Source: Microcella alkaliphila (GTDB lineage: Bacteria > Actinomycetota > Actinomycetes > Actinomycetales > Microbacteriaceae). From it: a stretch of 64,000 nucleotides of DNA. The translations under genes and the position numbers were made by a program. Below, in pieces: positions 35,154 through 45,188 of this stretch (position 1 is its first letter; the number at the start of each line of letters is the position of its first letter). Where the stretch lies: NCBI RefSeq assembly GCF_002355395.1, contig NZ_AP017315.1, forward strand, positions 1,178,001 through 1,242,000, read 5' to 3'. The notes under the pieces are model-generated. The model made no database searches and was not told the origin of the DNA. It was given only the letters and a program-made list of their open reading frames with translations.

Positions 35154-35753
35154 GTCCCAGGCGCCGGACTGGAACCAGTTCCGCTCGGGCCAATAGAAGA
35201 CCGAAAGCCTGCCTCCTTCTGTCGTCCCGCACCCAGTGTCAATCGCGGCACTTGTGGCTGAGATCAACGGGGTGAGGCTTGATTGAACCACGTGCCCGTG
35301 CACTACAAAGCGCGAAGAGTCCGTCCTGAGTAAGTCGTGAGTAGCCAACACGTTTTCCGCAGAATTGGAGTCGACCAAAGATTCAAGGAATCTTTTGTGT
35401 GCTGGCGGGAATGCTTTCCGAAAATTCTCCGCAATATCGCCAAGGGGATTAGCTAGGTAGTTCAAGATCGTGCTAGCACCGCCCATCATCAAAAAGTCGA
35501 TAACATCACCACCATTTAAGAAATCAAGAAGAGACGAGTCGTGGTTGCCGCGAAGAAAAACCGTGTCTACTTTCGGGTCCGCCGCTAGCGTGCTCAATCG
35601 ATCCAGTACCCCCCTGCTATCGGGGCCCCTATTGACATAGTCTCCTAGGAAGATCAGTCTGTTGGATCGCGATAAAGCATGTTCAAGAACTTCGTCGAGT
35701 TCGCGACGGCAACCGTGGATATCACCAATGTAGGCCATTATGGAGGTATTCAA
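35136..35753 (-). CDS. Metallophosphoesterase (PPP-like phosphatase)
   Basis: 205 residues with the complete metal-binding blocks of calcineurin-like phosphoesterases: GDIHG (residues 10-14), GDYVNRGPDS (37-46), RGNHD (68-72), and later ATHD and VVHGHV. This order is typical of bacterial PPP-type serine/threonine phosphatases and of Ap4A hydrolases. The TTG start overlaps the nucleotidyltransferase stop by 4 nt; an ATG at 35738 is possible. The 3' end overlaps the DUF4062-TPR gene by 18 nt on the opposite strand. The pairing suggests that it reverses or limits the partner transferase, which is inference. Confidence 0.82.
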   Translation of the reverse strand: MNTSIMAYIGDIHGCRRELDEVLEHALSRSNRLIFLGDYVNRGPDSRGVLDRLSTLAADPKVDTVFLRGNHDSSLLDFLNGGDVIDFLMMGGASTILNYLANPLGDIAENFRKAFPPAHKRFLESLVDSNSAENVLATHDLLRTDSSRFVVHGHVVQSSLTPLISATSAAIDTGCGTTEGGRLSVFYWPERNWFQSGAWDSDTNP

Positions 35754-36553
35754 AGCACTACCCGCGGAATTTCATTGTACGGAATATCTTGTGAAGATCG
35801 GCCGATTGTCAGGAGTACTGTATTCGACGAATCTGGGTCGGAGTTCCATCGCCCGACAATAAAACCCTCCACAGTCCCAAAAGGGTTGACTTCTACTTCG
35901 CCGATTATTGAGAACAGTCTCTGGAGCAGATCTTCGAGCATTCTGGCCCCCATCGGAGTCTGTTCCGTTTCGTGTGATGAAAGCAACTGGATTAGTCCTG
36001 GATCTCCATGAAGTTTCGCAAGTTGTCTCACGGAAAAGCAAGGCGCACCTCGTTGAATTGCGTGAGCGTACATGGCGGTGCGCAGTAAATATCTGGACAG
36101 ACGAACGACGCCGGGTAGATACCGTGAGTGAGAGACGTTTGAACTAGTGAGTGCGACTGCCGCTCGCCGCAACTTGTGCATAACCAATTCTGGGTCGGCC
36201 GCGCGGAATGAGCCCAATGTTGTTTCGATCACGTTCTGTGTGTCTGCCATCACAACAGCATCGGATCTTAGGTGTTGACCGAAGATCGTCCCAGATGAGG
36301 ATGAAAGCTTCTCCATTGTATAGTACGTTGCGTTGATCCTGCCAAAACTTCGCGATTTTCGATTGGTTGGAACGATGGCGATGATGTCTACATCGGAATG
36401 GATGCTCGTATCTCGACGTGCAGCACTGCCGTAAATCAGCCACCCCAGTGCATCAGAGGGAATCGCTTTGGCTACATTTTCTCGATCTGACTCGTCGGGC
36501 ACGAAGTGTTTCAGGGGCTTTGTCGGAACTAGCCGTGCGTCAAAATGGGCCAA
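35750..36553 (-). CDS. Nucleotidyltransferase-fold protein
   Basis: 267 residues. The N-terminal part has the polymerase beta-type motif GSAARRDTSIHSDVDIIAI (Gly42-Ser43, Asp54 and Asp56). The C-terminal 140 residues are helical (RYLPGVVRLSRYLLRTAMYAHAI) like substrate-binding or HEPN-like bundles of minimal nucleotidyltransferases. It starts with TTG at 36553; no ATG candidate precedes the motif. It overlaps the phosphoesterase gene by 4 nt. Codons are AT-richer than the genome average here, typical of acquired defence genes. A toxin or antiphage role is plausible but unproven. Confidence 0.72.
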   Translation of the reverse strand: MAHFDARLVPTKPLKHFVPDESDRENVAKAIPSDALGWLIYGSAARRDTSIHSDVDIIAIVPTNRKSRSFGRINATYYTMEKLSSSSGTIFGQHLRSDAVVMADTQNVIETTLGSFRAADPELVMHKLRRAAVALTSSNVSHSRYLPGVVRLSRYLLRTAMYAHAIQRGAPCFSVRQLAKLHGDPGLIQLLSSHETEQTPMGARMLEDLLQRLFSIIGEVEVNPFGTVEGFIVGRWNSDPDSSNTVLLTIGRSSQDIPYNEIPRVVL

Positions 36554-36843
36554 TGCGGAATTCTCTCAGTCTGTCATAAACGTGTTGCAAAACGGTCCAC
36601 GGAGTTTAGCGATAGCGAGTGTTCTCCAGCATAAATCTGTCACGATGCGGCATGCGAGTCGACCCCAGGCATGATCTGCCATTGGTCAACGATGTACGCG
36701 AAAGCGCGCAACCCTTCGTTCATCAAATGCGCACATGCCCCCGCGGCACTGAGGTGAGCGCACCTGGCGCAGTTGGCGTCGAGCTACCTGGGGCGGCCCT
36801 AACGCCCCGTGTGCCGCACAGCCGACCGGCGTAGCGTCGACCC

Positions 36844-38298
36844 ATGACCGCGTCGACTGCCGCCACCATCGCGCTCGAGGGCCGCTTCGCCCGCGAGCTG
36901 CCCGAGCTCGCCGTGCCGTGGCAGGCCGAGCCGGCGCCGGCGCCCGAACTCCTGGCGCTCAACGAGCCACTCGCCGCCGAGCTCGGCCTCGACGCGGGCT
37001 TCCTCCGCTCCGCCGAGGGTGTCGCCTTCCTCACCGGTGCCGCCGTGCCCGACGGCGCGACCCCGGTAGCCCAGGCCTATTCGGGCCACCAGTTCGGCGG
37101 GTTCAGCCCCCGTCTCGGCGACGGGCGGGCCCTGCTGCTCGGCGAACTGCGCGACCCCGACGGTGCGACCCACGACCTGCACCTGAAGGGTTCCGGCCCC
37201 ACCCCCTTCGCCCGGGCCGGCGACGGCCGCGCCGTGCTCGCGGCCATGCTGCGCGAGTTCGTCATCAGTGAGGGCATGCACGCCCTCGGTATCCCGTCGA
37301 CCCGTTCGCTCGCGGTCGTTACCACCGGCCGCGCGGTGCAGCGCGAGGTCGAGTTTCCGGGCGCGATCCTCACCCGCACGGCGAGCAGCCACCTGCGGGT
37401 CGGCAGCTTCCAGTTCGCCGCCGCCACCGGGGATGTCGAGCTGCTGCGCCGCCTCGCCGACCATGCGATCGACCGGCACTATGCGCACGCGGCGTCAGCC
37501 GAGCATCCGTATCTGGCGTTGTTCGAATCGGTGGTGAAGGCGCAGGCGAGCCTCGTCGCGAAGTGGATGCTCGTCGGCTTCGTGCACGGCGTCATGAACA
37601 CCGACAACGTGACCATTTCGGGCGAGACGATCGACTACGGGCCGTGCGCCTTCGTCGACGCGTTCGACCATGCCGCCGTGTTCAGCTCGATCGACGGGGG
37701 CGGCCGCTACGCCTACGGCAACCAGCCGGTCATCACCGAGTGGAACCTCGCGCGCTTCGCCGAAACCCTGCTGTCCCTCATCGACGACGACGCCGACCGC
37801 GCCGTCGAGCGGGCGACGGAGGCGCTCGGCGACTACCGCGCGCACTACAGCGAGGCGTGGGTTGCGGGGATGCGCACGAAGCTCGGTCTCGCCGCCACCG
37901 TCACCGACGAGGCCGTCGCGCCGCTTGCCACCGAGCTGCTGAACCTGCTGCACGAGAACCGCGTTGATTTCACGTCGTTCTTCCGCGCGCTGGCGGGTGT
38001 CGCTCGTGGTGGCGACCGGCCCGCCGTGCTCGAGGTGGAGGCGATGGGGGAGTGGGCGGGCCGCTGGCTCGAGCTGTCTCCCGACGCGGGGGTGATGGAC
38101 CGCGTGAACCCGGTCTACATTCCGCGCAACCACCTCGTCGAGGAGGCGCTGACCGCGGCGGCGGCGGGGGATATGGCGCCGTTCGACGCGCTCGTCGCGG
38201 TGATCAGGCGCCCGTTCGACGAACGACCCGGCCTCGAGCGCTACGCCGCCGGCGCCCCGGACGGTTCGGGGCCGTACACGACGTTCTGCGGCACGTAA
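36844..38298 (+). CDS. selO: Protein adenylyltransferase SelO
   Basis: 484 residues, the normal size. SelO is a pseudokinase-fold enzyme that transfers AMP to proteins, linked to redox stress. Characteristic blocks are [40 protein letters not shown] (nucleotide-binding lysine region), HGVMNTDN and [11 protein letters not shown] (metal and catalytic residues). The C-terminus ends TTFCGT, with Cys at the position where eukaryotic SelO carries selenocysteine. Start ATG at 36844. No operon partner. Confidence 0.93.
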   Translation: MTASTAATIALEGRFARELPELAVPWQAEPAPAPELLALNEPLAAELGLDAGFLRSAEGVAFLTGAAVPDGATPVAQAYSGHQFGGFSPRLGDGRALLLGELRDPDGATHDLHLKGSGPTPFARAGDGRAVLAAMLREFVISEGMHALGIPSTRSLAVVTTGRAVQREVEFPGAILTRTASSHLRVGSFQFAAATGDVELLRRLADHAIDRHYAHAASAEHPYLALFESVVKAQASLVAKWMLVGFVHGVMNTDNVTISGETIDYGPCAFVDAFDHAAVFSSIDGGGRYAYGNQPVITEWNLARFAETLLSLIDDDADRAVERATEALGDYRAHYSEAWVAGMRTKLGLAATVTDEAVAPLATELLNLLHENRVDFTSFFRALAGVARGGDRPAVLEVEAMGEWAGRWLELSPDAGVMDRVNPVYIPRNHLVEEALTAAAAGDMAPFDALVAVIRRPFDERPGLERYAAGAPDGSGPYTTFCGT

Positions 38299-38343
38299 GG
38301 CGCGTGCCCGCGGCGCTAGGGTCAGAGCCATGACCACTGCGGC

Positions 38344-38736
38344 GTGCGAAACCCCTTCATGAGCGCCATCGCTGCCGTCGCCTTCACGGCGGTCATGGTC
38401 GCGCTCGCGGTGTTTCAGCTGGCGCTGATCGCGGGCGCCCCGCTCGGCCACTTCGCGTGGGGCGGGCAAGACCGGGTGCTGCCGGCGGGTAAGCGCGTCG
38501 GCAGCGTCGTCTCGATCGTGCTGTACGCGCTGTTCGCCGTCGTCGTGCTGCAGCGGGCGGACTTCATCGAACTGCTGCCGGGCGTCGTCGTCGACGTGGG
38601 CATCTGGGTGGTCGTCGCCTACTCGGCGCTCGGCATCGTCATGAACGGCATCTCGCGGTCAAGGCCCGAGCGGTACACGATGGCGCCGGTGTGCGTGGTG
38701 CTGACGGTGCTCAGCCTGGTGGTGGCGCTCGGCTGA
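38344..38736 (+). CDS. Small integral membrane protein, four helices
   Basis: 130 residues with four hydrophobic segments: about 6-28 (AIAAVAFTAVMVALAVFQLALIA), 50-65 (VGSVVSIVLYALFAVV), 73-97 (IELLPGVVVDVGIWVVVAYSALGIV) and 112-128 (APVCVVLTVLSLVVALG). The segments GAPLGHFAWGGQ and the N-terminal layout resemble small membrane proteins of unknown role in actinobacteria. The start is GTG 38344 or ATG 38359; neither has a strong ribosome-binding site. A ten-codon ORF from ATG 38330 overlaps it. Confidence 0.65.
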   Translation: MRNPFMSAIAAVAFTAVMVALAVFQLALIAGAPLGHFAWGGQDRVLPAGKRVGSVVSIVLYALFAVVVLQRADFIELLPGVVVDVGIWVVVAYSALGIVMNGISRSRPERYTMAPVCVVLTVLSLVVALG

Positions 38737-38802
38737 CACCGAGCGCGCCGAGTTATCCACACTCTGTGCACAATCCCGGCAATATGCCGTACATTGCAGT
38801 GC

Positions 38803-39078
38803 ATGAGTCCTTCCGCCACGGATCGGGTTGAGTTTCGCCTTCCCGCCCAGCAGAAAACTGAGCTTGAGGCGGCGTCAGACGCGCTTGGGCTGACGACCTC
38901 CGCGTTCGTCAAGCAGGCCGCGCTTGAGGCCGCGCGGCGCGTGCTCACCGAAGAGCGGCAGGTCAGGCTCTCGGAAGATGCGTGGGCGAAGTTTGTGGAC
39001 GCCATCGATAAGCCGGGCACCGTCAACGCGGGTCTCGCTGACCTGCTCACGCGTGAGTCGCGCTTCTCGACCGAGTGA
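38803..39078 (+). CDS. DUF1778 antitoxin (TacA-like)
   Basis: 91 residues. The N-terminal DRVEFRLPAQQKTELEAASDALGLTTSAFVKQAALEAAR is the ribbon-helix-helix DUF1778 DNA-binding domain. The C-terminal EERQVRLSEDAWAKFVDAIDKPG is the toxin-binding tail. It neutralises the acetyltransferase toxin encoded next and should repress the operon. ATG 38803 is chosen; a TACATT hexamer 7-12 nt upstream suggests a promoter with a very short or no leader. It overlaps the toxin gene by 4 nt (GTGA). Confidence 0.88.
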   Translation: MSPSATDRVEFRLPAQQKTELEAASDALGLTTSAFVKQAALEAARRVLTEERQVRLSEDAWAKFVDAIDKPGTVNAGLADLLTRESRFSTE

Positions 39079-39590
39079 GCCAGTTTTCCCAGCCCCGGGC
39101 GCTGGCTCGTGGCGACAAGGTAGGAAAGTTCGACTGCGGGGTCGACTCGCTCAATTCATGGTCTCGTACCCTCGCATTGCACAACCAAGAGTCGGGGGCG
39201 TCGCGCACGTTCATCACACTCGACGATGAGGGTCGCATCGCCGGGTTCTACTCCCTCTCGTCGTTCTCGGTCGTCAAGGCAGAGGTTGGCGACGCGGGTG
39301 CTGGGATGCCCGACCCGATTCCCGCAACGCTTATCGGTCGCCTCGCGGTGCATGTCGAGCACCGCGGCGAGGGTTTGGGGGTCTCGTTGCTCCGTGACGC
39401 TGTGGAGCGAGCTATCCGTGTGTCACTCGACATTGGGAGTGCCGCGATTGTCGCGCACGCGCGCGATGAGTCGGTGGTCGGATTCTACGAGCAGTTCGGC
39501 TTCGCTCGTCTGGGCGGCGACACGAAGACGCTGATGATCCCGATGGCCGACGCCCTGGCGACCATACGTTCGCTCGAGGCGGGCAGCTGA
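39075..39590 (+). CDS. GNAT toxin of TacT type
   Basis: 171 residues, GNAT fold. FDCGVDSLNSWSRTLALHNQE at the N-terminus is typical of TacT/AtaT-like toxins, which acetylate the amino group of aminoacyl-tRNA and stop translation. The core strand IGRLAVHVEHRGEGLGVSLLRDAV carries the acetyl-CoA loop, and VVGFYEQFGFARL the conserved Tyr. It is translationally coupled to the DUF1778 antitoxin. Length and motifs are intact, so the pair should be active. Confidence 0.88.
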   Translation: MSQFSQPRALARGDKVGKFDCGVDSLNSWSRTLALHNQESGASRTFITLDDEGRIAGFYSLSSFSVVKAEVGDAGAGMPDPIPATLIGRLAVHVEHRGEGLGVSLLRDAVERAIRVSLDIGSAAIVAHARDESVVGFYEQFGFARLGGDTKTLMIPMADALATIRSLEAGS

Positions 39591-39642
39591 GGCGAGCTTC
39601 TCGCTGCCTGCGCGCTGGCAGCCTGGCCCCTAGCCTGGGTTG

Positions 39643-41094
39643 GTGGCAGAACGTAACGAGGGCAGCGAGAACACCAAACAGTCGCGACGCAAGAGCCGGT
39701 CGATACTGACAATCGCCGACGGAGTGCTGCGGGGCACGGCAGCCCCCACCCAGGTGCTCTCGGTGGCCGGCAGCGACGGGCAGCAGTCGCAGCGGCACGT
39801 GCGCCTCGTCACCGACCTGTGCCTGCGCGTGGGCGAGTCGATGCTCGCTACGGGCGCGTCGGCCGCCGACGTGGTCGCCATGGTGCTGCGGCTGAGCGCC
39901 GCGTACGGGGTCGACGGCATGCACGTCGACATCACGTTCACCTCGATCACGGTCTCGGTGCATCGCGGCATGAACGAAGACCCGATGTCGGTCATGCGCA
40001 TCGTGCAGGTGCGCACCACCGACTACACGCGGTTGCAGAACGTGTACCTGCTCATCGAGGAGATCATCGAGGGCGGCGGCCAGCTCGGCGTCGAGCAGGC
40101 AAGGCAGCGGCTCACCGCGATTCTGACGAGCCCGCACCCCTATCGGCGGTGGGTGGTGACCCTCGGGAAGGCCATTCTGACCGGCGGCGTGGTGGTGCTG
40201 TTCGACGTGGGCCTGGTGCTGGTGTTCGTCGCCGCGGTGTCGGCCGTGATCTCTGACCTGATCACGCGCCAGTTGGGCAAGTGGTCGGTGCCGGGCTTCT
40301 TCGCGCAGATGACCGCCGCCGTGGCGACGACGAGCATCGCGGTCTCGCTGTTCTGGTTGCGGTCGGTGGGTATCGAGGTGCCGGGGTCGGATGCCCCGAC
40401 GGTGATTGTCATCGCCGGAATCGTCATGCTGCTGTCGGGTCTCGGGCTCACGTCGGCCGCCCGCGACGCCATCGACGGGTACTACGTGACCGCGACGGCG
40501 CGCGGCATGGAAGTGTTCATGCTCACTCTGGGCCTCGCGGTCGGCATTTCCGCCGTGCTGGGCATCGCCCTGCGGGTGGGCATCCCGGTCGACATTTCGA
40601 CCCCGCTCGGTGACGGAATCGGCCTGGTTTCCGGGGTGGCTGGGGCGGCCCTGATCGGATGCGGTTTCGCGCTGACGTCGTACGTGCGCCTTCGCCTGGT
40701 GCCGCTCATGGCTGCCGCGACCGCCGCCGTCATGGCCGTCTTTCTGCTGGTCTCGCCGTATGTTGACCAGCCGGGGCTCGCGCCGGGCATTGCCGCGGTC
40801 GCTGCCGGCGTCATCGGCCATCTCACCTACCGCTGGCTGAAGGTTCCGGAGGGCGCGACGACGACGGCGGCCATCATCGGGCTCATCCCGGGCCTCGCCG
40901 TGTACCGCGCGCTGTACGTGCTGGTGGATTCGTCGACCGGGGTGTTGGAGGCGCTGCCCGCCGCCGTGGACGCACTCGCCACCGGTATCGGTCTCGCGGC
41001 GGGCACCGCCATCGGCGTCTTCCTGGCCCGTCGCATCTTCGGCCTCGATCGCCAGGCCATGATCGCCGCGCGACGGGCGCGCGGGGTGCGGTAG
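39643..41094 (+). CDS. Threonine/serine exporter, ThrE family
   Basis: 483 residues. The N-terminal cytosolic ThrE domain (DLCLRVGESMLATGASAADVVAMVLRLSAAYGVDG, about 60-95, and onward) is followed by two five-helix membrane bundles (about residues 185-330 and 335-475), the fusion of DUF1212 and DUF3815 parts seen in actinobacterial ThrE. It probably exports threonine and serine by proton exchange. Start TTG 39640 or GTG 39643, with no clear ribosome-binding site. It stands alone, convergent to the next gene. Confidence 0.85.
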   Translation: MAERNEGSENTKQSRRKSRSILTIADGVLRGTAAPTQVLSVAGSDGQQSQRHVRLVTDLCLRVGESMLATGASAADVVAMVLRLSAAYGVDGMHVDITFTSITVSVHRGMNEDPMSVMRIVQVRTTDYTRLQNVYLLIEEIIEGGGQLGVEQARQRLTAILTSPHPYRRWVVTLGKAILTGGVVVLFDVGLVLVFVAAVSAVISDLITRQLGKWSVPGFFAQMTAAVATTSIAVSLFWLRSVGIEVPGSDAPTVIVIAGIVMLLSGLGLTSAARDAIDGYYVTATARGMEVFMLTLGLAVGISAVLGIALRVGIPVDISTPLGDGIGLVSGVAGAALIGCGFALTSYVRLRLVPLMAAATAAVMAVFLLVSPYVDQPGLAPGIAAVAAGVIGHLTYRWLKVPEGATTTAAIIGLIPGLAVYRALYVLVDSSTGVLEALPAAVDALATGIGLAAGTAIGVFLARRIFGLDRQAMIAARRARGVR

Positions 41095-41117
41095 CGCAAC
41101 TCTGACGCTGTCCCGAG

Positions 41118-41672
41118 CTACCGCGAGCTGTTCGCCGTGCGCCCGCGCACGATGCCGATGAACACGTCGGCGAGGGGATGCGCGCCGGTCACCGGCCACA
41201 CGAGGGAGATTCCGGTGTCTGCCGCATCCCGGATCGGTTTCGCGACCACGTCTTTGCGCGAATGCTGCCGCGCGACCGACTGCGGCATGACGGCCACGCC
41301 GACGTTCGCGGCGACCAGCTCGACCGCCTCGGCGCCCGTACCCCCGGCGAGGTCGACGTCGAGCACGGCCAACCCGTCGAGGTCGGCCAGGTCGGCGACG
41401 CTCAGGTCGTCGAGCCCGGCGGGCAGCGAGCCCTTCGGCGAGACCAGCACCGGCTGCTCGCGGTAGAGCGGGATCGCGTGCAGTTCGTCGTCGGCCGCGA
41501 CGTCGCGAAGCAGGCTCATGTGGGCGGTGCCGTCCGCGAGGGACGCGAGCGCAGCATCCTGCGTCATGGGGGTCAGGTGGATGCGGCCGCCGGGGCGGCG
41601 CTCGCGCCAGACGCGCTCCCACTTCGTGGGGGTGACGCCCGTGACGAAGGCGACCTCAAGCGGTTCGGGCAT
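41118..41672 (-). CDS. LysR-type substrate-binding domain without DNA-binding domain
   Basis: 184 residues from ATG 41672. The whole protein corresponds to the type 2 periplasmic-binding-like effector domain of LysR regulators (LEVAFVTGVTPTKW, LYREQPVLVSPKGSLPA, VGVAVMPQSVARQHSRKDV). The N-terminal winged helix is absent. The upstream gene across the gap encodes DUF5997, a small protein with HTH-like character. The two occur together in actinobacteria as I recall, so they may act as split sensor and DNA-binding parts. That idea is inference. Confidence 0.8.
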   Translation of the reverse strand: MPEPLEVAFVTGVTPTKWERVWRERRPGGRIHLTPMTQDAALASLADGTAHMSLLRDVAADDELHAIPLYREQPVLVSPKGSLPAGLDDLSVADLADLDGLAVLDVDLAGGTGAEAVELVAANVGVAVMPQSVARQHSRKDVVAKPIRDAADTGISLVWPVTGAHPLADVFIGIVRGRTANSSR

Positions 41673-41715
41673 GGGGCAAGGGTACCGGCGCGACTGGGTG
41701 CCGTAATGCCCGGCG

Positions 41716-41841
41716 TCAGCCCCAGGCCGCATCCATCACAGCATCATCCGCAAGGTCGCGTGCCGCAGCGCAGGCGCGAAGTATGTCGCCCACAGTGACT
41801 ACGTCAGTCGGTTCGCTGTCGAGGGTGCTGCCGTTTGTCAT
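41716..41841 (-). CDS. Possible 41-residue small protein
   Basis: An ATG-started frame of 41 codons between the LysR-domain gene and DUF5997 gene. The sequence includes VVTVGDILRACAAARDLADDAV, which could form two amphipathic helices. No ribosome-binding site is visible. It may be chance. Confidence 0.25.
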   Translation of the reverse strand: MTNGSTLDSEPTDVVTVGDILRACAAARDLADDAVMDAAWG

Positions 41842-41919
41842 GGTGAGGCGATGGTACTCGGCTTGCATCTGGCGTCACCGACGCACTCGTCACCTTTCGA
41901 CTCCCGTACGCTCGTCACC

Positions 41920-42336
41920 ATGACCGAGACCCCGCGCGAGGACCGCCGCCAGCAGCCGAAGCCGAAGAAGGAGCAGCTGCTGAGCCCGGCGACGGCGGCG
42001 AAGAAGCTGAACCTCTTCCTGCCGGCGACGCCCGCGGAGTTTCAGGCGACCCCGATCACGCGCACCCAGCTGAACGCGCTGCAGGAGAACCCGCCCGAGT
42101 GGCTGGTGACGCTGCGCCGCGAGGGCCCGCACCCGCGCGACGAGGTCTCGCGACGGCTGGGCGTGTCGAACTCGGCGCTCGCCCGCGCTGGCGTCAGCGA
42201 CTCGCTGACGACCGCCGAGATTCGCGCGATCATCGACGAGATGCCCGAATGGCTGGTCGACGAGCGCGAGAAGCACGCGCCGGGCACCGGGCGGAAGCCG
42301 GGGACGGCGGTTGGGGAGCGCCCGGCCGCCGAGTAG
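41920..42336 (+). CDS. DUF5997 family protein
   Basis: 138 residues from ATG 41920. After a basic N-terminus (DRRQQPKPKKEQLLSPATAAKKLNLFLPATPAEFQ) come PEWLVTLRREGPHPRDEVSRRLGVSNSALARAGVSDSLTTAEIRAIIDEMPEWL, with repeated PEWLV segments and a helix-turn-helix-like middle. This fits DUF5997, a family of unknown function usually next to a LysR-type substrate-binding-domain protein, as here (divergent). Confidence 0.75.
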   Translation: MTETPREDRRQQPKPKKEQLLSPATAAKKLNLFLPATPAEFQATPITRTQLNALQENPPEWLVTLRREGPHPRDEVSRRLGVSNSALARAGVSDSLTTAEIRAIIDEMPEWLVDEREKHAPGTGRKPGTAVGERPAAE

Positions 42337-42431
42337 GGCACCCGGCCGTGCCAGGCCGATCGGTGATCGGTGGCCCCCTCGGCACCCGATTCCCTTGCCG
42401 GTCACGGTCGCGAGAGGCCAACATCGAGAGC

Positions 42432-42610
42432 ATGGCGGGTATCCATCATGTCGAAATATGGCTCGACGACCTCGAGGCGGTCAGGCGCGAGCGGGGCTGG
42501 CTGTTGCAGTGCGTCGGGTTTCGCGTCTCTCCCGACTGGGACTACGGCGTCGCCTACGAGGCGAACGGTGCCTACCTGACGTTCACGACCTCGCCGAACC
42601 TGTCGTCGCA
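42432..42610 (+). pseudogene. Truncated VOC (glyoxalase-fold) protein
   Basis: ATG 42432 opens a typical VOC N-terminal half: IHHVEIWLDDLEAVRRERGWLLQCVGFRVSPDWDYGVAYEANGAYLTFTTSPNLSS. After about 60 residues the family similarity stops and the frame runs into unrelated sequence. The second beta-alpha-beta-beta-beta module, with the usual HLAF and metal or substrate residues, is missing. On the other strand at about 42600-42720 a short coding-like piece ([23 protein letters not shown]) suggests that another gene fragment joined here. Confidence 0.65.
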
Positions 42611-42643
42611 TTGGCCGACAGCGCGCCGAACGCTCGGCGGTAA

Positions 42644-44134
<1,491 letters not shown>

Positions 44135-44147
44135 GGGGCGCGCGTCT

Positions 44148-44531
44148 TCAGGCGAACAGTGCGCGGTACTCTCCGTAGCCTTCCGCCTCGAGCTCGGCCA
44201 CCGGGATGAACCGCAGCGACGCCGAGTTCATGCGGTAGCGAAGGCCCCCGCGGTCGATGCGAGTCGTGACGGCATCCTCCTGGATGGGACGCGTGAAGCT
44301 CGGCCATCCGGTGCCCGAGTCGTACTTGTCCCGGGACGAAAACAGGGGCTGCCCCGAGACCACGTCGACGTAGAGCCCCTCGGCCTTGTTGTCGTGGTAC
44401 TCGTTGCGGAACGGCGGCTCGGTGCCGTCGTTCTGCGTCACCTTGTGCTGCATCGGCGTGAGGCGCGACAGCTGATCGGCGGTCGCCCGGTAGTCGGCCG
44501 GGTCGTGCCGCGGAATGCGTCCTTCGGTCAT
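44148..44531 (-). CDS. MsrB-like protein, active-site Cys replaced and internal block missing
   Basis: 127 residues. It clearly derives from methionine-R-sulfoxide reductase [39 protein letters not shown] and [13 protein letters not shown] are intact, and the end [25 protein letters not shown] is normal. Between them about 29 residues are missing without a frameshift, including the block that normally reads HLGHVF with catalytic His residues. In addition the nucleophile in RYCxNS is Arg (RYRMNS, codon CGC for TGC). As read, it cannot act as MsrB. Confidence 0.8.
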   Translation of the reverse strand: MTEGRIPRHDPADYRATADQLSRLTPMQHKVTQNDGTEPPFRNEYHDNKAEGLYVDVVSGQPLFSSRDKYDSGTGWPSFTRPIQEDAVTTRIDRGGLRYRMNSASLRFIPVAELEAEGYGEYRALFA

Positions 44532-44594
44532 GGCTGCACGCTACGTCCGCGAGGTGAGATGCGGCCGCGAAGAGGGCGAGCATCCGCCGTGCGC

Positions 44595-45188
44595 TTATCG
44601 GGCGGCCGCACCCGGTCGCGTGTCGCCGAAGTGGGGGTTCGCCGGTGGGATGGGCGCCGGCGGAAGCCCTTGAGCGAGCAACGATTCGACGAGCGGATAC
44701 GCCTTGTCGGGCGGCAGTTCCCCCGGAAAGTAGTGCTCGAAGACTGCCTCGGCCTCGTCGACCGTCGAAACATTGAGCAGCCTCATGAGGAGGGCTATGT
44801 CGGCACCGTCGCGCTGGGGGCGTGCCGCGCGAAGCTTCATGGCGAGAAGACTGCCGGGTGTCGCAATGTCGATGCTGACGACGCCATCATCATGCAGTGG
44901 TTCCCACAACGGTTCAGCTGCGATCGGGATAAACGTGCGGGCGGCGTTGTTGAGCCAATCGCGGGGCCACCCTCGGCGTGCCGCGATGGTGGCCACGATC
45001 TCGTCGAGGTGGGCATTCGTGTGGATGCTGGCATCGATATCGACGGTCACCCGCCGGTCGGCGTCGTATCGCAGAAGGATCGCGGCGCCCCCGATGATGC
45101 GGATGCTTGCGGGTTCTCCGTGACGGTGCAATTCTCGGATGACATCGCGCAAGCCATCAATGATCGCGTCCCTGTTTAGCGTCGTCAT
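44595..45188 (-). CDS. DUF6036-type nucleotidyltransferase, toxin-like
   Basis: 197 residues. The N-terminal IRIIGGAAILLRYDADRRVTVDIDASI has the Gly-Gly and DxD pattern of nucleotidyltransferases of the DUF6036/AbiEii-like group, with GSLLAMKLRAARPQRDGADIALLMRLL following as in that group. In related pairs this protein is the toxin. The ATG overlaps the upstream XRE gene by 4 nt, so they form an operon. The target is not known. Confidence 0.75.
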   Translation of the reverse strand: MTTLNRDAIIDGLRDVIRELHRHGEPASIRIIGGAAILLRYDADRRVTVDIDASIHTNAHLDEIVATIAARRGWPRDWLNNAARTFIPIAAEPLWEPLHDDGVVSIDIATPGSLLAMKLRAARPQRDGADIALLMRLLNVSTVDEAEAVFEHYFPGELPPDKAYPLVESLLAQGLPPAPIPPANPHFGDTRPGAAAR

